Under the pieces are notes generated by a model. That model had not been told where the DNA came from and searched no databases. It was given only the letters and a program-made list of their open reading frames with translations. DNA of 64,000 nucleotides from NCBI RefSeq assembly GCF_030272615.1, contig NC_081406.1, positions 398,738,939 through 398,802,938 on the forward strand, given 5' to 3'. The stretch is from Cryptomeria japonica. Taxonomy: Eukaryota > Streptophyta > Pinopsida > Cupressales > Cupressaceae. Each line of letters opens with the position of its first letter. Position 1 is the first letter of the stretch. Shown piece after piece: positions 47,098-58,586 of the stretch. Made by a program: the position numbers and the translations under genes.

Positions 47098-48755
47098 TGT
47101 AGTGTCATAAATTGTACACCCTTAATTGGGTGGTACAATTCCATGCTTAGGTTAGCACCCACATTAGTGTGTTGTCTCTTGCATTTTAATTTCCCTTTAA
47201 GAATTTAATTAATTAATTTAATTAAATATGAAGTCCCCTTTCATCCCTCTACACATCATAAAATTGGGCCCTTAAACCTAAGTGTTCCCCTTTTTATTTT
47301 ATTCTTTTGATTAATTAACTCATCAAAATCCCTAATCATGTCCTATTTTGACCTTCAAGGCCCGATTTCGCATACCTAAACACCTTGAATCGTCGTATCC
47401 TTCAGGAATTGACTTTAGAATCATGATACCTTGATTCCCTTAAAATTTGGGAAAATGTTGGTCGGACCAAGATGATGCCTCCTGGTCCCCACTTTTTCTC
47501 CCCAAATTTTGGGAGCATGTTTTGGTAGTATTTTTATGTTTAAATTCAAAGGATTGCAAAATTATATTGATTCTAGGTCGGCCTATGATCAAAACAAAGT
47601 TAGGGTTTCATACACATAGCTTTCTCTTTCCTTATTTGAAGGATCCATCTAGCAATTTTGAAGGAGCCTCTTATGAAGTGAAAGTGCAGGTTTATTTGGA
47701 GTCTTCAACCAACAAATCAAGCATCTATCAAGTATAAATAAACCATTTTCATCATCAATTGGAGCTTTGAAGACATTGAAAAATAATAGGAGATCACCAA
47801 CTGTTGATTTGCTTGCACCTCTTCCTTAGGGTTTGGTATGGTTTCATGTTATTTTCATGTCTTTGTATGAGCTTCATAATGATCATTTTAAGATTTGAAT
47901 TCATTCTTTAGATCCATTATTGTATTTGTGGTTTCAAGCATTTACATTTATATTTACACTCATTTAGGGTTTACTCTCAAGCATAAGGTAGAACTCTAGA
48001 TTTACTTTCTTGTTCATTTTGGGATCTTGCATACACACAAGATTCTTGCACACATACTTTCAGTACATTATTGGTTGTTTGTGGAGGTGGAAACCACCAA
48101 AACAAGGGGTTTGACTAAGGCAAAACCCTATATAGCCACCAAGACACCATTTTTCAACTTGCATATGCAGATACAAAAATCTGACTGACGTACGATCTTC
48201 GAAGCTGATAGAACACATAGGTGTAGACTCAAGGCTAGAGGTAGGTCTCAATTTTATAGGACTAGGACATGGCACCTTGGTGTAGGAAAAAGGCATGGCT
48301 CCCTGGTCCTCCAACATTTTCTACTTATTTTAGTAGTTTGACAGTGTAGAGTCTTAGAGAATAGTTTCTAGAAGTACAACTCTATGTGCATTATCAGGGA
48401 CCAAGGTGTGGCGCCCAGGTCTTTCTCATTCAAGCTCAAATTTTGGTGACAGGTTCACATCTGAATTCCATTTCCTTCTCTATACTTTGTGTCTCAATCT
48501 CAGATCTATATTTTTTTGTATTTTAGTTTATATCTGCACTTCGTCTTATCTCCTTAGCCTAGTTGATCATTTCATTACATTCACACATCTCCTCTTCTTA
48601 GCAGCAAAGGAATAGAAACCCTAAAGATATTCCTTGACTCTCTCTTGCAAGAAGTAGTCAAAGTGAATCATCTCCTTAGGCTCTTTTGTATTCCAATGTG
48701 TGCATGAGATTGGAATTAGGTCTTAGTTTGCTTGATTTCATTTTCATCCATCACA
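47098..48755 (+). repeat. 3' LTR of the gypsy element
   Basis: 1,658 bp, TGTAGTGTCAT...CATCCATCACA. The reference copy for 23098-23474 plus 34348-35604 and for the minus-strand solo LTR at 7205-13206. Confidence 0.9.
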
Positions 48756-49589
48756 GTGGGGATACCTTAAGGATAATTGTAAAAATTTATGGTTATGTAA
48801 AGAATGTTTTTGTCATATGTTTTACTAATATACAAGTTGATTTATATTCCATTTGATAAGAAAATAAAGGAAAGTAAATGTATTTGTGAAGTTTAAAATT
48901 TTATGACAGGTGCCTTTCTTTCACTGGGCAACAAAGTCATTTTCTTGCTTCTTCCATGGTTTTGTATCACCTTGTTAAAAAAATATACATCCATACCTTG
49001 TATTAATTTTCCAATTGTTTATTCCCTTAATGAAGTAAGTCGTCCTTTGTTATTATGACTTATTTGAATGAATTTAATTCCTCCTTGAGAGAACCAAGTA
49101 AATAAACTATATAGAAAAATACTTCTTTAATCAATCTGAGATACCCTTAGTATTCAAATTAACGAGACATAAATTTGACACAGAGATATCAAACAAACTT
49201 GTTTACTTTAACCAATAACAAGTGCAACCAAATTTTGAAAGTATTCAATTACATTCATTCACAGTTGTAAGGAAATCATAACCAGTATTCAATATTATCT
49301 AACAAATGATGATAGTAATAATAATCCCTTTGGGTAGAGGTTGTGGTCCTCTTTATAGAGAGAAAACAACATTCCAACTGCCACCTTGAAACTCACATTT
49401 CTTTACAAAACTAAAAGTTTATTTAAAACATTAACATAAAATAACTCATAAAACATAAGGTAATAAATATTTAAGTGCACATCCATAATCTTTAACCTCC
49501 TTGGTGAATGCTTGTGGTCATGGTTGGCCTAGAAAAGAATCCACTATGTTCCTTGGATGTCACTTAATCTTGTAATGAAAAGGTTAACA
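48756..49589. other. Unassigned sequence right of the gypsy insertion
   Basis: Begins GTGGG (target duplication) and then a plus-strand reading GYLKDNC that could be half of a zinc knuckle, too short to call. Otherwise AT-rich with nothing recognisable. Confidence 0.4.
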
Positions 49590-50905
49590 ACTCCAAGGTG
49601 TTTTATGTACTTTGGACTCTTGTAAGTGTTGACATTCAGGATCAACTGCCACATGGCATACTCTAGGAAGCCTCTATATCGTTGACAATATTATCTTCAT
49701 TGTTATGATTTCCAAAGCCATGAGCAACATAGCTACTAGTTTTTCTTTCTATTCTTCCTATGCTATGATTGCACCTTCATCATCTAGGAAAGGTGACAAC
49801 TCCACATCTCTCTTTTCATTAAAGTAGTTCAAATATGTGATTAGTTATTTATAATGTTCCCAATTTTTTCTTAATAATTTATTTGCCCTTTTGATTAATT
49901 CTACATTGAGAGAATTTGTTGCCTGTATTTCCTCTATTTTATATTTAAACCTTCCATCAAGATAGGTGTGCTCATCAAATTCTTTAGTATTTTTAACATA
50001 TATACTCTATAATTGATCAATAACACTATCATTTTCTAGTACCTATGCTTAACCAATTCTGAGACAACACCAAAAATATCAACTTTTGTCTACTTGTCTC
50101 TTTGTTGTAGCATTCTTTGGAACCTCTTTGCTTTGATTCTCCAATATGATGCATCACCCTATGCCTCTAAAAGGGATGCGTTTGACTGCAAACTTATTTC
50201 CAAAGGGTCCTATGCATACTTTAGTCTATCCTTGATCCTTACATTCTCCTACTCCATCAACTCACTTCTTGATTTGTACATATTTTTCTCCTTAGCCAAG
50301 TGTTCAATTTGAGCTTTATTGAATTTTGCCACATTTATATTTAAATTTTTAGTTTCAACTGGATCAGTTTCTCCAACCTGTTGTGTCATCATATGTCTAA
50401 ATACTTTACCAGCATCAATGATTTTTTGCCTTTTATTCAAGGGATATAGTGCCCATGTGAGAAAACTCTTTTCATCTGGATTGAAACCAGATGTAGTGTA
50501 TATTCTATCCATAAATTTTGCATTCATCTTCATCTTGGTATCTTGGCCTCTTACAAAGATATAAAAAGCAAGAGTAGAACTTATTTCCCACCTTAGGAAG
50601 ATCATAATGCCAACCTCTTACAAAAGTTCTCTTCTCCTTTCTAGAGTCATTTTACTCATCTCTGATTCAATGCTCTTTTGCAATTCTTCCATTAATTGAG
50701 ACTCATTGGTAGGTGTTATGTCAACTCCTTTTCTCACCTATTCTCCTTTATACTTGTACAAAAAGGCTTTGAACTCCGTTGTCTTCACAAAGTATTTTGT
50801 ACAAACAAATTCATCACATGCTAGTTTCTTCACATCATTAGTTAAGTAATTTGATCATTGGCCTAGTTCCACCATTTTTTCTGGGGGGGTATAATACTCT
50901 CCGAT
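49590..50905 (-). pseudogene. Unidentified degenerate ORF, coiled-coil-like
   Basis: A single minus-strand frame is open or nearly so from about 50890 to 50250, and can be followed with stops to about 49590. The longest open part (50605-50249) has NPDEKSFLTWALYPLNKRQK and VAKFNKAQIEHLAKEKNMYK. The upstream part has VRKGVDITPTNESQLMEEL and MTLERRRELL. Composition is Lys/Glu/Leu-rich and helical. I do not recognise a family. It ends on the right at an LTR edge (51008), so it is likely internal sequence of an older element into which that LTR inserted. Confidence 0.4.
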
Positions 50906-51007
50906 TTCTAGACTTAGGATTTGATAATACTAATCACTATTCATCACATCCCCCTCTTGTGGAGTATCTATGGAGAAACTTTTTTGTGTAGGCTAAGTAG
51001 AAATATG

Positions 51008-51926
51008 TGTTGAAAAAACTAGAATGCTAAGAGGGGGGGTGAATCAGTATTCCCCAAATTAAAACACTCTTTGATAATTTAAAACTTATCTTAGATATTC
51101 TTACCATGAAGTGAAATAAGCAATGGAAGGAAAAAAAATAACATACACATCCATAAGAGATACACCAGATTTATACATGGAAAACCCGAATGGGAAAAAC
51201 CACAGAGAGGGTTAACTCTAAATATAATATAAATAGTTATATAGAATTACAGAAAGAGGCTCACTGGTTGGAGGGCTCACTGCCTAGAAGGCACACTACC
51301 CAGACTACAATGACTCACTACCAAAAAGAAAAGAGATGAATTGAGAAATTTACATCTACATATGCTTGAGATTAGTTCCAATTAAGCTCAAACAACACAC
51401 CAATTTCTTGTAGTAGATCCAATTAAGAAACTCTACAAAACACTACACAATCTGCCTGCCCCAAAACACTATCGCACTAGATCTATCCTTCTCTTTTATT
51501 CTATCATCATCAACTTCTTTTCTTTATTTCTTACCACCACGCTCTTCACTTATTTCATCACAATACCCAACTTGTCTCATACCATACCCTACATATCTCT
51601 CTGCCTCAAGCATAATGTGATCATGTATATATATAAATCACAAAGAGATATACATCAAGTTGCCCTTGACAATATTTTCCCAAAAGATATCTCAATGGTC
51701 AATTTACACGCTAAAATCATTAGAGCTAAAACATAAACATAATCTCCTAAGGTCGGCCTGACCCGAAATAAGCATATCCTCAACTTTTCACAACAACATG
51801 CTACTAGAGCATAATGATCACGATCAAACTCAAAACTATGAGGTTAAAGACATAAATAATGAACCATCAAAAGATCCTTATCAAAAATTAAGAAACCGGA
51901 GGAAATCAGAGCATGATTATTTGATT
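51008..51926 (-). repeat. Partial copia-type LTR, interrupted at 51926
   Basis: Left edge TGTTGAAAAAACTAG, then the inverse TTCAC-poly-C block (AGAGGGGGGGTGAATCAG, 51030-51047) and the conserved GGAAAACCCGAATGGGAAAA block near 51180. No primer site lies to its left, so it is a solo or 3' LTR. The right part is displaced by the element starting at 51927 and was not found again in the window. Confidence 0.65.
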
Positions 51927-53034
51927 TGTTGGAATCAAGGAACTCTGAGAGGGGGGATGAAATAGTGTTCTGCAATCTTGAACATTCTTAACCTAATTCT
52001 TGAATAAAAATGAATAAAATAAAGTTTCAAAAATATAAAGCAAATATCCACAACACCATAACACCAATATTTTTACATAGAAACCCAGTTAAGGGAAAAA
52101 CAATGATGGGATTGAGACCCACAATATTAATATACTCTATTAGAAGTATAGAAATATTACATAATGAGAATGCACATGCATTCAGACACACTACCTAGAG
52201 CTCAATGCTCAAATTACAATAAGGGATACAACCCTAGAAGGCTTACTACCTTAGAAAATGATTACAAAATATTACAAGAAGGTTTAAACTATTGAATGGC
52301 ATCAACAAATGCCTAAGTATAGTTTTGGTTAAGCACACAACACATAATCTTACTCTGCTCTACAATACTACAATGTTTTGTTGTTCTGCTATATTTTGGA
52401 GCACAAATCCTTCACTTACCCATGTGAAACTACACATAATCACTCACAACCACTTTTCACACAACCACCAATATAAAAAATGATCATATAAATCACTCTT
52501 TTATATCCGCAACATCAAATTATGTCTTCTTCATGTCGGCCCAAAAATGCATAACACACAAATAAAATGTGTATACCAAGTCAACTCAATCCAAACTGAA
52601 AAAAAAATTGTCCACGCACTTCCCACATGTCAACTAAACATCCTCAAACACATAAATGATCACCAAAATCTATTCACAAGATCTGCACAATGAATATCCA
52701 CATGTTATTGTTGATGAACACTATTCTAACCAAAAACCTGTACACCGGATCTTCCAACTTACTCAAGAATCATCACCGGATGCCACAGACTTGGAATAAG
52801 GTAGATTACACATCCAAAATGCTTCTTTGAGATCTGCAATACAAAACATTCAACCAAAATGAACCGCCAATCAAAATATTGCATACTATTGGATACATTG
52901 TTCTATCTCACCGAACCTTACCAAAACTCAATCACACTTCCAACATGAACAAATTATGAACTGTAGACAAAATATATGACATTAGTATAACATCTGATCA
53001 TCTATGTAGTGTCTATTGCCAACAATCTCCCCCT
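51927..53034 (-). repeat. 3' LTR of copia-like element B
   Basis: 1,108 bp; plus-strand edges TGTTGGAATC and GCCAACA. Has GAGAGGGGGGATGAA near 51948 and the GAAACCCAGTTAAGGGAAA block near 52080. The left 5-mer is TGATT; its partner is not in the window. Confidence 0.8.
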
Positions 53035-53052
53035 TTGGCATTGATGGCAATA
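53035..53052 (-). other. Polypurine tract of element B
   Basis: Minus strand reads GCCAAAGGGGGAGATTG into the LTR, identical to the tracts of element A and of the copia element at 35806. Confidence 0.9.
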
Positions 53053-53263
53053 CTTGGTGAAAAATGACTAAGTGTCGAACCAAAACCAAAATTTTATACA
53101 CTGCAACCAAAAATCACAAATTGCAAAACTCCCAAAGACCCTCCTAAGCTTATTACAATATTTTTCACTCTACTACACTCCCTATTCAACATCAACGGAA
53201 AATATAGGGTTCTAGGTGCCAAAATTCAAGCCAAAATTTTGTATATGTATATACACACAATCC

Positions 53264-54419
53264 TTACAAAAATTTGAAGCTATCAACATAAGTATTCTTC
53301 AATGAATCCGCATGGCTATCCCAACCCTTATTGAGGAATTCTAAAACTATTATAAGGCCGCTGAATAGATATTCTTGTGTCTCTGTTGCTTTTAGATCTA
53401 CTATTTCACTGTTGGCCTGAGCATCCTTAGCATCTTTCAAGGCACTAAACATAGTGTCTAACTTAGGAGTAATATGAATCCGAAGATCACTAACTCTGTC
53501 AATTATTCTTTCCCTATCATAGCCCAAACTCTTGATCCTCTCAAGTAATGATATCACTTGATCCTCATGGCTACTCATAGAAATTTATAGTGGATCAATC
53601 GACTGAGATATCTGAGCTAACTCATCCTCATGCTCCTTGGATTTTTTTTCTATATCCTCAGTGAATTTGGACAATGATAAGCATGATTTATAAATATTTT
53701 CTCCTTTTGATAATGCATCATGCATTCTCTTTACACAAATATATAATGTGGCTCTATCATCAATTATCATCCTCTTCAAATTATGAATCCTTTTAGCATT
53801 AAACTCATTCCGAACTTTCACTTCAACAGATTTCTCAAAAGACTCAAAGTGACTATCCATAGAGTTGATTAAACTCTTCAACTGACTAGATGACATGTCT
53901 GATGTATGCTTTTTAAATGAGGGCATAAGTTTCTCTAGAACATCAGATTCCAGGGTTAGTAGCATATTTTCTTTAGTGTGAGACTTCAATAGATCCTCAC
54001 TAGCCTTAGCTTGAGAAAAAGATGCCAGTTGAAGCTTCTAGATAGGCGATAGAGGGGAAAGGTTTATTGGTCCTTGCACAAATTTTGGACCATCTATTGT
54101 TTTCTTGCCCTTCACTGCCCCTGTAGTGTCTCTTGCTTCTGGAATATATTCTTGTTTGACTTCTACCTTCTCTTTCTATGTATCCTTCTCTACATCAGCC
54201 TTAGTTGGGACTGCATCTTTCTCAGTTGTCTCAACAAGATCAATAGTTTCAACTAGAGGATTATGAGAATGCTCAACCTCATTATCATTACCTACTTCTC
54301 CTTGATCCTTATCAGTTGCATCCACATCTCCAGCACCTTTAGGATCATTCACCTATGTCTGATAAGCTATCTGCACTTCTGGAATACAAGTATCACCCTT
54401 TTCTTGCTGATTTTTCTCA
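53264..54419 (-). pseudogene. Long unknown ORF of element B, C-terminal part
   Basis: Minus-strand frames run from 54419 through a Glu/Thr/Lys-rich acidic linker (about 54410-54060), then 53989-53585 (134 open codons, starting KSHTKENMLLTLESDVLEK) and 53578-53264 (104 codons, ending DSFKFL and a stop). One stop separates the last two in the same frame. The segments are strongly helical with heptad-like Leu/Ile spacing, matching in character and position the coiled-coil end of the element A ORF (28314-28790). The N-terminal part lies beyond the inserted solo LTR, whose target duplication AGGAT shows the frame was continuous before. Function unknown; coiled coils suggest self-assembly. Confidence 0.6.
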
Positions 54420-57059
54420 AGGATTGTGAGGCCCTACTCCGACTCAGTTTGACATTTTTAGTTAATTGCATATTGAGACTATTATGGATGCTTTATTTTA
54501 TGCTTTATGGATTTAGAACCTATATGATTTCATGATTGGATCACATTGACATATATTGATGCTTTATTCTATGCATGATGATTATGAAACTTTATATGTT
54601 GTTAGAATAGAATTATTTTGAAATGGTGAATGTCATTATTGGAATTGCAGGACTTCATTTTGATGATAGAAAAATGATGCTTATTTTATGAATGGTTCAA
54701 TTTTGTGAATTATGTTAATTGCTTATGTGAAATCGAATTTAATTGAATGAGATATTGAATTATTGTTGACAATGTATGAGTGTTTGATGTGCAATGAAAT
54801 CCATGTATTTAATTATGTATAATTGTGATTATTTGGAACTACTAATGTGTTAATTGAGATGCGCAGGAAAATTATCCATGTGACCATGGAATTTATATGG
54901 AGAACCAAACCTAGACAAATGTACGTTTGTTAAGCCAGGGGTTGTCTATGTGGAAAGACAACACCCCGTTTGTAATGTATTTTATTTGTGAAGTGTATGA
55001 TGCTTGAGTGTTAAAAAATTAATTTTTATGTATATGTGTAATCCTACAAGAGACAAATTCCATGTGTGATTTGTATATTGTATTTCTATTGTGTCACTTG
55101 ACACGTGCTGATTAGTGTCATTGATTTTGACTTGTCTCTTGGAGGGAGTTTTGTTTCTACCAAAGCCATTCAAAAACATGAGTGTGGTCCCAAATTTGCC
55201 TTGGGTAGGGAGTCTTGGGAGTGGTCAACTCAGGTTTGACCCGTAGGTAAACTTCAGTTGGGTTTCTAAGGGGTTAAAAGGACTCCTAGGGTCAGTTTTA
55301 GGGCTTTTCCAAAGGTCCAAAGGGTATACCTATGGGTTAGGGGTATTTTGAAACATGTGACTACTCCCATGTGACTGTTTAGTCACCTCAAAAAGTGGTG
55401 TTTCCAAGGTGAACGAAAATTCAACTTAGAAGGTTCCTCCTAGGATAGACAACCTTCTCTTTTGATGTCAAACTCTCTTCCCCATCTTCTCTCACCTTTT
55501 CCCTTTCCAGTTTTAGTAATGTGTAAGAGTTTGGGAAGAGCAACCAATGGGAACTCTCACCTCACCCAAGGGGTTGGGAAGTGTGGGAGAGGCCTTCTTA
55601 GGCAAGAATTGGAGACTTAGTGAGTAATCATCCACTCTCCATTTTTGGAGATTATGCTTTTGCTTTGAAAATTAGATGTAGGATAGAATTTTGGGGGAAG
55701 ATTGGAGAAAAGTTTGTGTGGATTGGGCAGCTCATCCCCAACTAAATTTAACATACCTTTTGGCAGAATAAGGTTGGTTTTATTTTCCTCTTATTTATGT
55801 TGTCTATGTTAGTTTATGTTGTTTTGTTGAAGGAAAGAAATGCTTGTGGAAAAAAATGTGTTTATGTAAATTGTTGTTGGAGAAAAGAATGTGTAGTTTT
55901 CATTTCTATGTTTTGTTTATGTGTTCTTGTTTTTTTTGGAAGTGTCCAAGATCTCCTACTCTTGGGGGAGTAGGATGGTCTTGGGGTGGAAGGAGTATGA
56001 CAGCCTTGGGTGAGAGGCTCTCCTTATGGAGAGTGATCTCAAGGGTGTCCTTTGTGACCCTTGTTGCATAGCCTTGTGTATGCATTTGGGGGTCATAAGG
56101 GGAGAAAATATGGCCTTTGAGCCTTTGGGGGGCATAAGGTATGGAGATGTATCTTTGTTGTATTTTGTATTGCCATGAGGTGGCTTGAGTTGTAATTTTT
56201 GGCTTGCAATCTCCCCAATGGTACTTGGTCCACTTCCACCCGTGGAATGATCATCATAAAGTGTGGTGAAGTGTAGCTTGGGATGGGAAGATGTTTGTTG
56301 AGTGTATGCCTATATGTTGTGTTGTTTGCTTGTTTGTAATCCCGTCTAGTGCTTGGTTCTCCAAGCTTGGGGGTGGCTTCTAGTAAGCCTAGGCTGGGAG
56401 GTGAGCTCTCCATGGTCTAGTTGTGTTTTTATTGCAAGTTGCATGGGATGGGAAAAGAAAGATTAAAGAGCTTGGTTGCTGTTTTATGTTGCAGAAAAGT
56501 TTAAAAGACAAATGTATTTATTATGGAAGTTGTAAAGAAAAATGTGAGCTATGTTGTATTTAATTACAAAAAAAGAAGTGTATTTGTGTTATTCAAAATT
56601 CCTTTTGAAGGGAAATATTGGTTGGGTTTTAAAACCCATTTGTATTTTTATTTACCTTGTACTTAAATTTGCTTAAGAAATATATTTTCCTACTTGGGTT
56701 AGTTTTGCAAAAGATGAAGAAATGTATTATTTTGCATTTAAATCTCCATGTTTTACAAAAAAAGTAGATGCATTTTTTGTGTGTTCTGAAAATAAATTTA
56801 GTTTATTACTACATGATTATTCTGTTATTAATGCTGCTGCAAATAAATAAAAACAGTCATTTATTTTCCCATTTAATGCAGAAAATGAAACTTATTATAG
56901 TAGTCTATTTCTTTTCAAAAAGATTAGCATTTAGTCTTAGTTTATTTTGCCTACAAAAAAAAATATATTTTCCTCATTATTCAATCTGCAATAAGTATTA
57001 GAAGATTCCTTGCATGCATTTAAAAGATGCCCAAATGAGTTATAAATGGTAATACACAA

Positions 57060-57187
57060 ATATATATATATATATATTATTCATTATTTTGAAAATCTGT
57101 TTATAACAAAAAAAAATGATGTTTTTACAGATTTAATAATACTAGAAGAAGAAGGAGAAAACTGATAAACTTGCTAAATAGGTCATT

Positions 57188-57230
<43 letters not shown>

Positions 57231-57304
57231 TATTCATTGTAAATGAAATCTGTATATTTCAAATAAAACTATGCATATTGTCTTACCTTTATATATATAT
57301 ATAT
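57060..57304. repeat. AT dinucleotide microsatellites
   Basis: TA runs at about 57060-57078 and 57293-57304, and an unbroken run of about 18 AT units at 57191-57226. Confidence 0.95.
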
Positions 57305-57379
57305 AAAAATAGAAAAAAAAAAAAATTTAAAAAAAAGGGGGGTTTTCTTAAAAAAAAACAACGGAATGTTGGGGGCCGC

Positions 57380-57570
57380 AGCCTTGGGCGGCGGCATCCA
57401 AAGCCTGCGGGTGCCCGCAGCTGTGGGCGGCGCCATCCATAGGCTGCGGAACCCGCAGTCTGTGGGCGGCGACGCCCGTAGCCTGCGGGAGCCGCAGACT
57501 GTGGGCGACGCAGACTGCGGGCGGTGCTGTCCGTAGCCCGCGGTACCCTGCGCTGCCACCACCCACGCCC
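57380..57570 (+). repeat. GC-rich diverged tandem array, counterpart of 32296-32460
   Basis: TGTGGGCGGCG-type units recur near 57424, 57470 and, changed, at 57500 and 57520, alternating with CCGCAG/CTGCGG inverted pairs. The unit is about 45-50 bp here, longer than in the other copy, and the motif differs, but the place in the LTR is the same. Long minus-strand frames (57269-57766) are artefacts of the high GC content. Confidence 0.8.
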
Positions 57571-57929
57571 GCCGGCATTAATAGAACCCCCCGCTCGGCT
57601 CTCTCACTTCCTCCGCCCCCCTCTCTTCGGCCCGGCCAAGGGTTGAGCTCAGTCCGCCACGTCCGCACCTGCACACACACACACTCACAAAAAAAAGAAA
57701 CATACACACACAACACACACACTCAAGGGAAATAAAGAAAAGTGTGAATGTTGTTTTCTCACACAAGCCCTGACCCTATTTTCGGGTTAGGGCAAACACA
57801 TTTAGGTTTTTTAAAATAGGTATGTGTGTGGGCATGATTAAGAGGGGTAAATTAATATAATAAAATAAAAGCCCCACCCTCTCATGAGAATATATTCATA
57901 AACCTATATATAAAATTTATAAGTAAATA

Positions 57930-57974
57930 TATATATAGATATATTAATATATATATATATATATACATATATAT

Positions 57975-58005
<31 letters not shown>

Positions 58006-58007
58006 AA
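57930..58007. repeat. TA/CATA microsatellite
   Basis: Mixed ATATAT and ACATATAT repeats downstream of the GC-rich array. Confidence 0.9.
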
Positions 58008-58586
58008 GTAGATTAAGTTTTATATTTATTTGGAATTAAATTTGATAGTTGTAAAATTAAGTTTTGCATTTTTTTTAAATTATTTGACAAATGTAGAAGA
58101 ATTTTAATAAGAAGGTCTATTCCTGAAATCTTGGTAGGATTAACCTAGGAGGTTTAAAATAAAGGACCCATGTGTGTCAAGTTGGCCCCCCCCTTTATTT
58201 TGGAATTTATTAGGCACCTTTTGATTAAGGGACATTTTACTTAAGGGGTTAATCTAATCAAAGAGTTAGAGTAAATTAATTTTTAGACCCACTATAATTT
58301 AAGAACTATAAGATAATTATTGATCATTTAAATTTGGGTTTAATTGTTAGGTTTGAGATTTTAATTATTTATTAATGGAAGATTAGGGATAACTCTTTTG
58401 GAGAAATATTAGCTCGCTGATGACTTAGTTAACTTTATCACCAAATTGAATTAATTATCTGATTCACACAAAATATAGTTAAGACCAAACTAGAGTTGCA
58501 TTATTTTAATTAAGTCATTATAAGTTTAGTATTTAACAAAAAAAAATTATTCCGTTCGTGCCCAAAAGTTTGGGCATGACAAGGAT

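Larger units (their letters stand above)
23098..48755 (+). mobile_element. Ty3/gypsy element with gag-protease only, carrying nested insertions
   Basis: The left end TGTAGCATCATAAATTG (23098) and the 3' LTR start TGTAGTGTCATAAATTG (47098) match, and both LTRs end CATCCATCACA (35604 and 48755). Flanking 5-mers ATGGG (23093) and GTGGG (48756) are a target duplication with one change. Without the insertions the 5' LTR is about 1.63 kb, the 3' LTR 1.66 kb and the internal part about 4.5 kb (35605-35805 plus 42831-47097). The internal part has an aspartic-protease relic and gag-like sequence but no RT, RNase H or integrase, so the copy looks non-autonomous. It inserted into the Tat-like element on its left. 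Confidence 0.8.
54425..58581 (+). mobile_element. 4.2-kb solo LTR inside element B
   Basis: Starts TGTGAGGCCCTACTCCGAC, ends GTTTGGGCATGACA, 4,157 bp, with a perfect target duplication AGGAT (54420-54424 and 58582-58586). Same family and window orientation as 29120-33324, but inserted at a different site and on the opposite strand relative to its host, so the two are independent events. No coding capacity seen. Frames in the GC-rich part and at 56093-56413 are chance. Confidence 0.8.

Noticed and set aside
48756-48830. Zinc-knuckle gene fragment
   Set aside because: Only GYLKDNC can be read, too short to support a call.
57269-57766. Minus-strand GC-rich ORFs
   Set aside because: High GC lowers stop frequency; the frame is repeats and the position is within a solo LTR.
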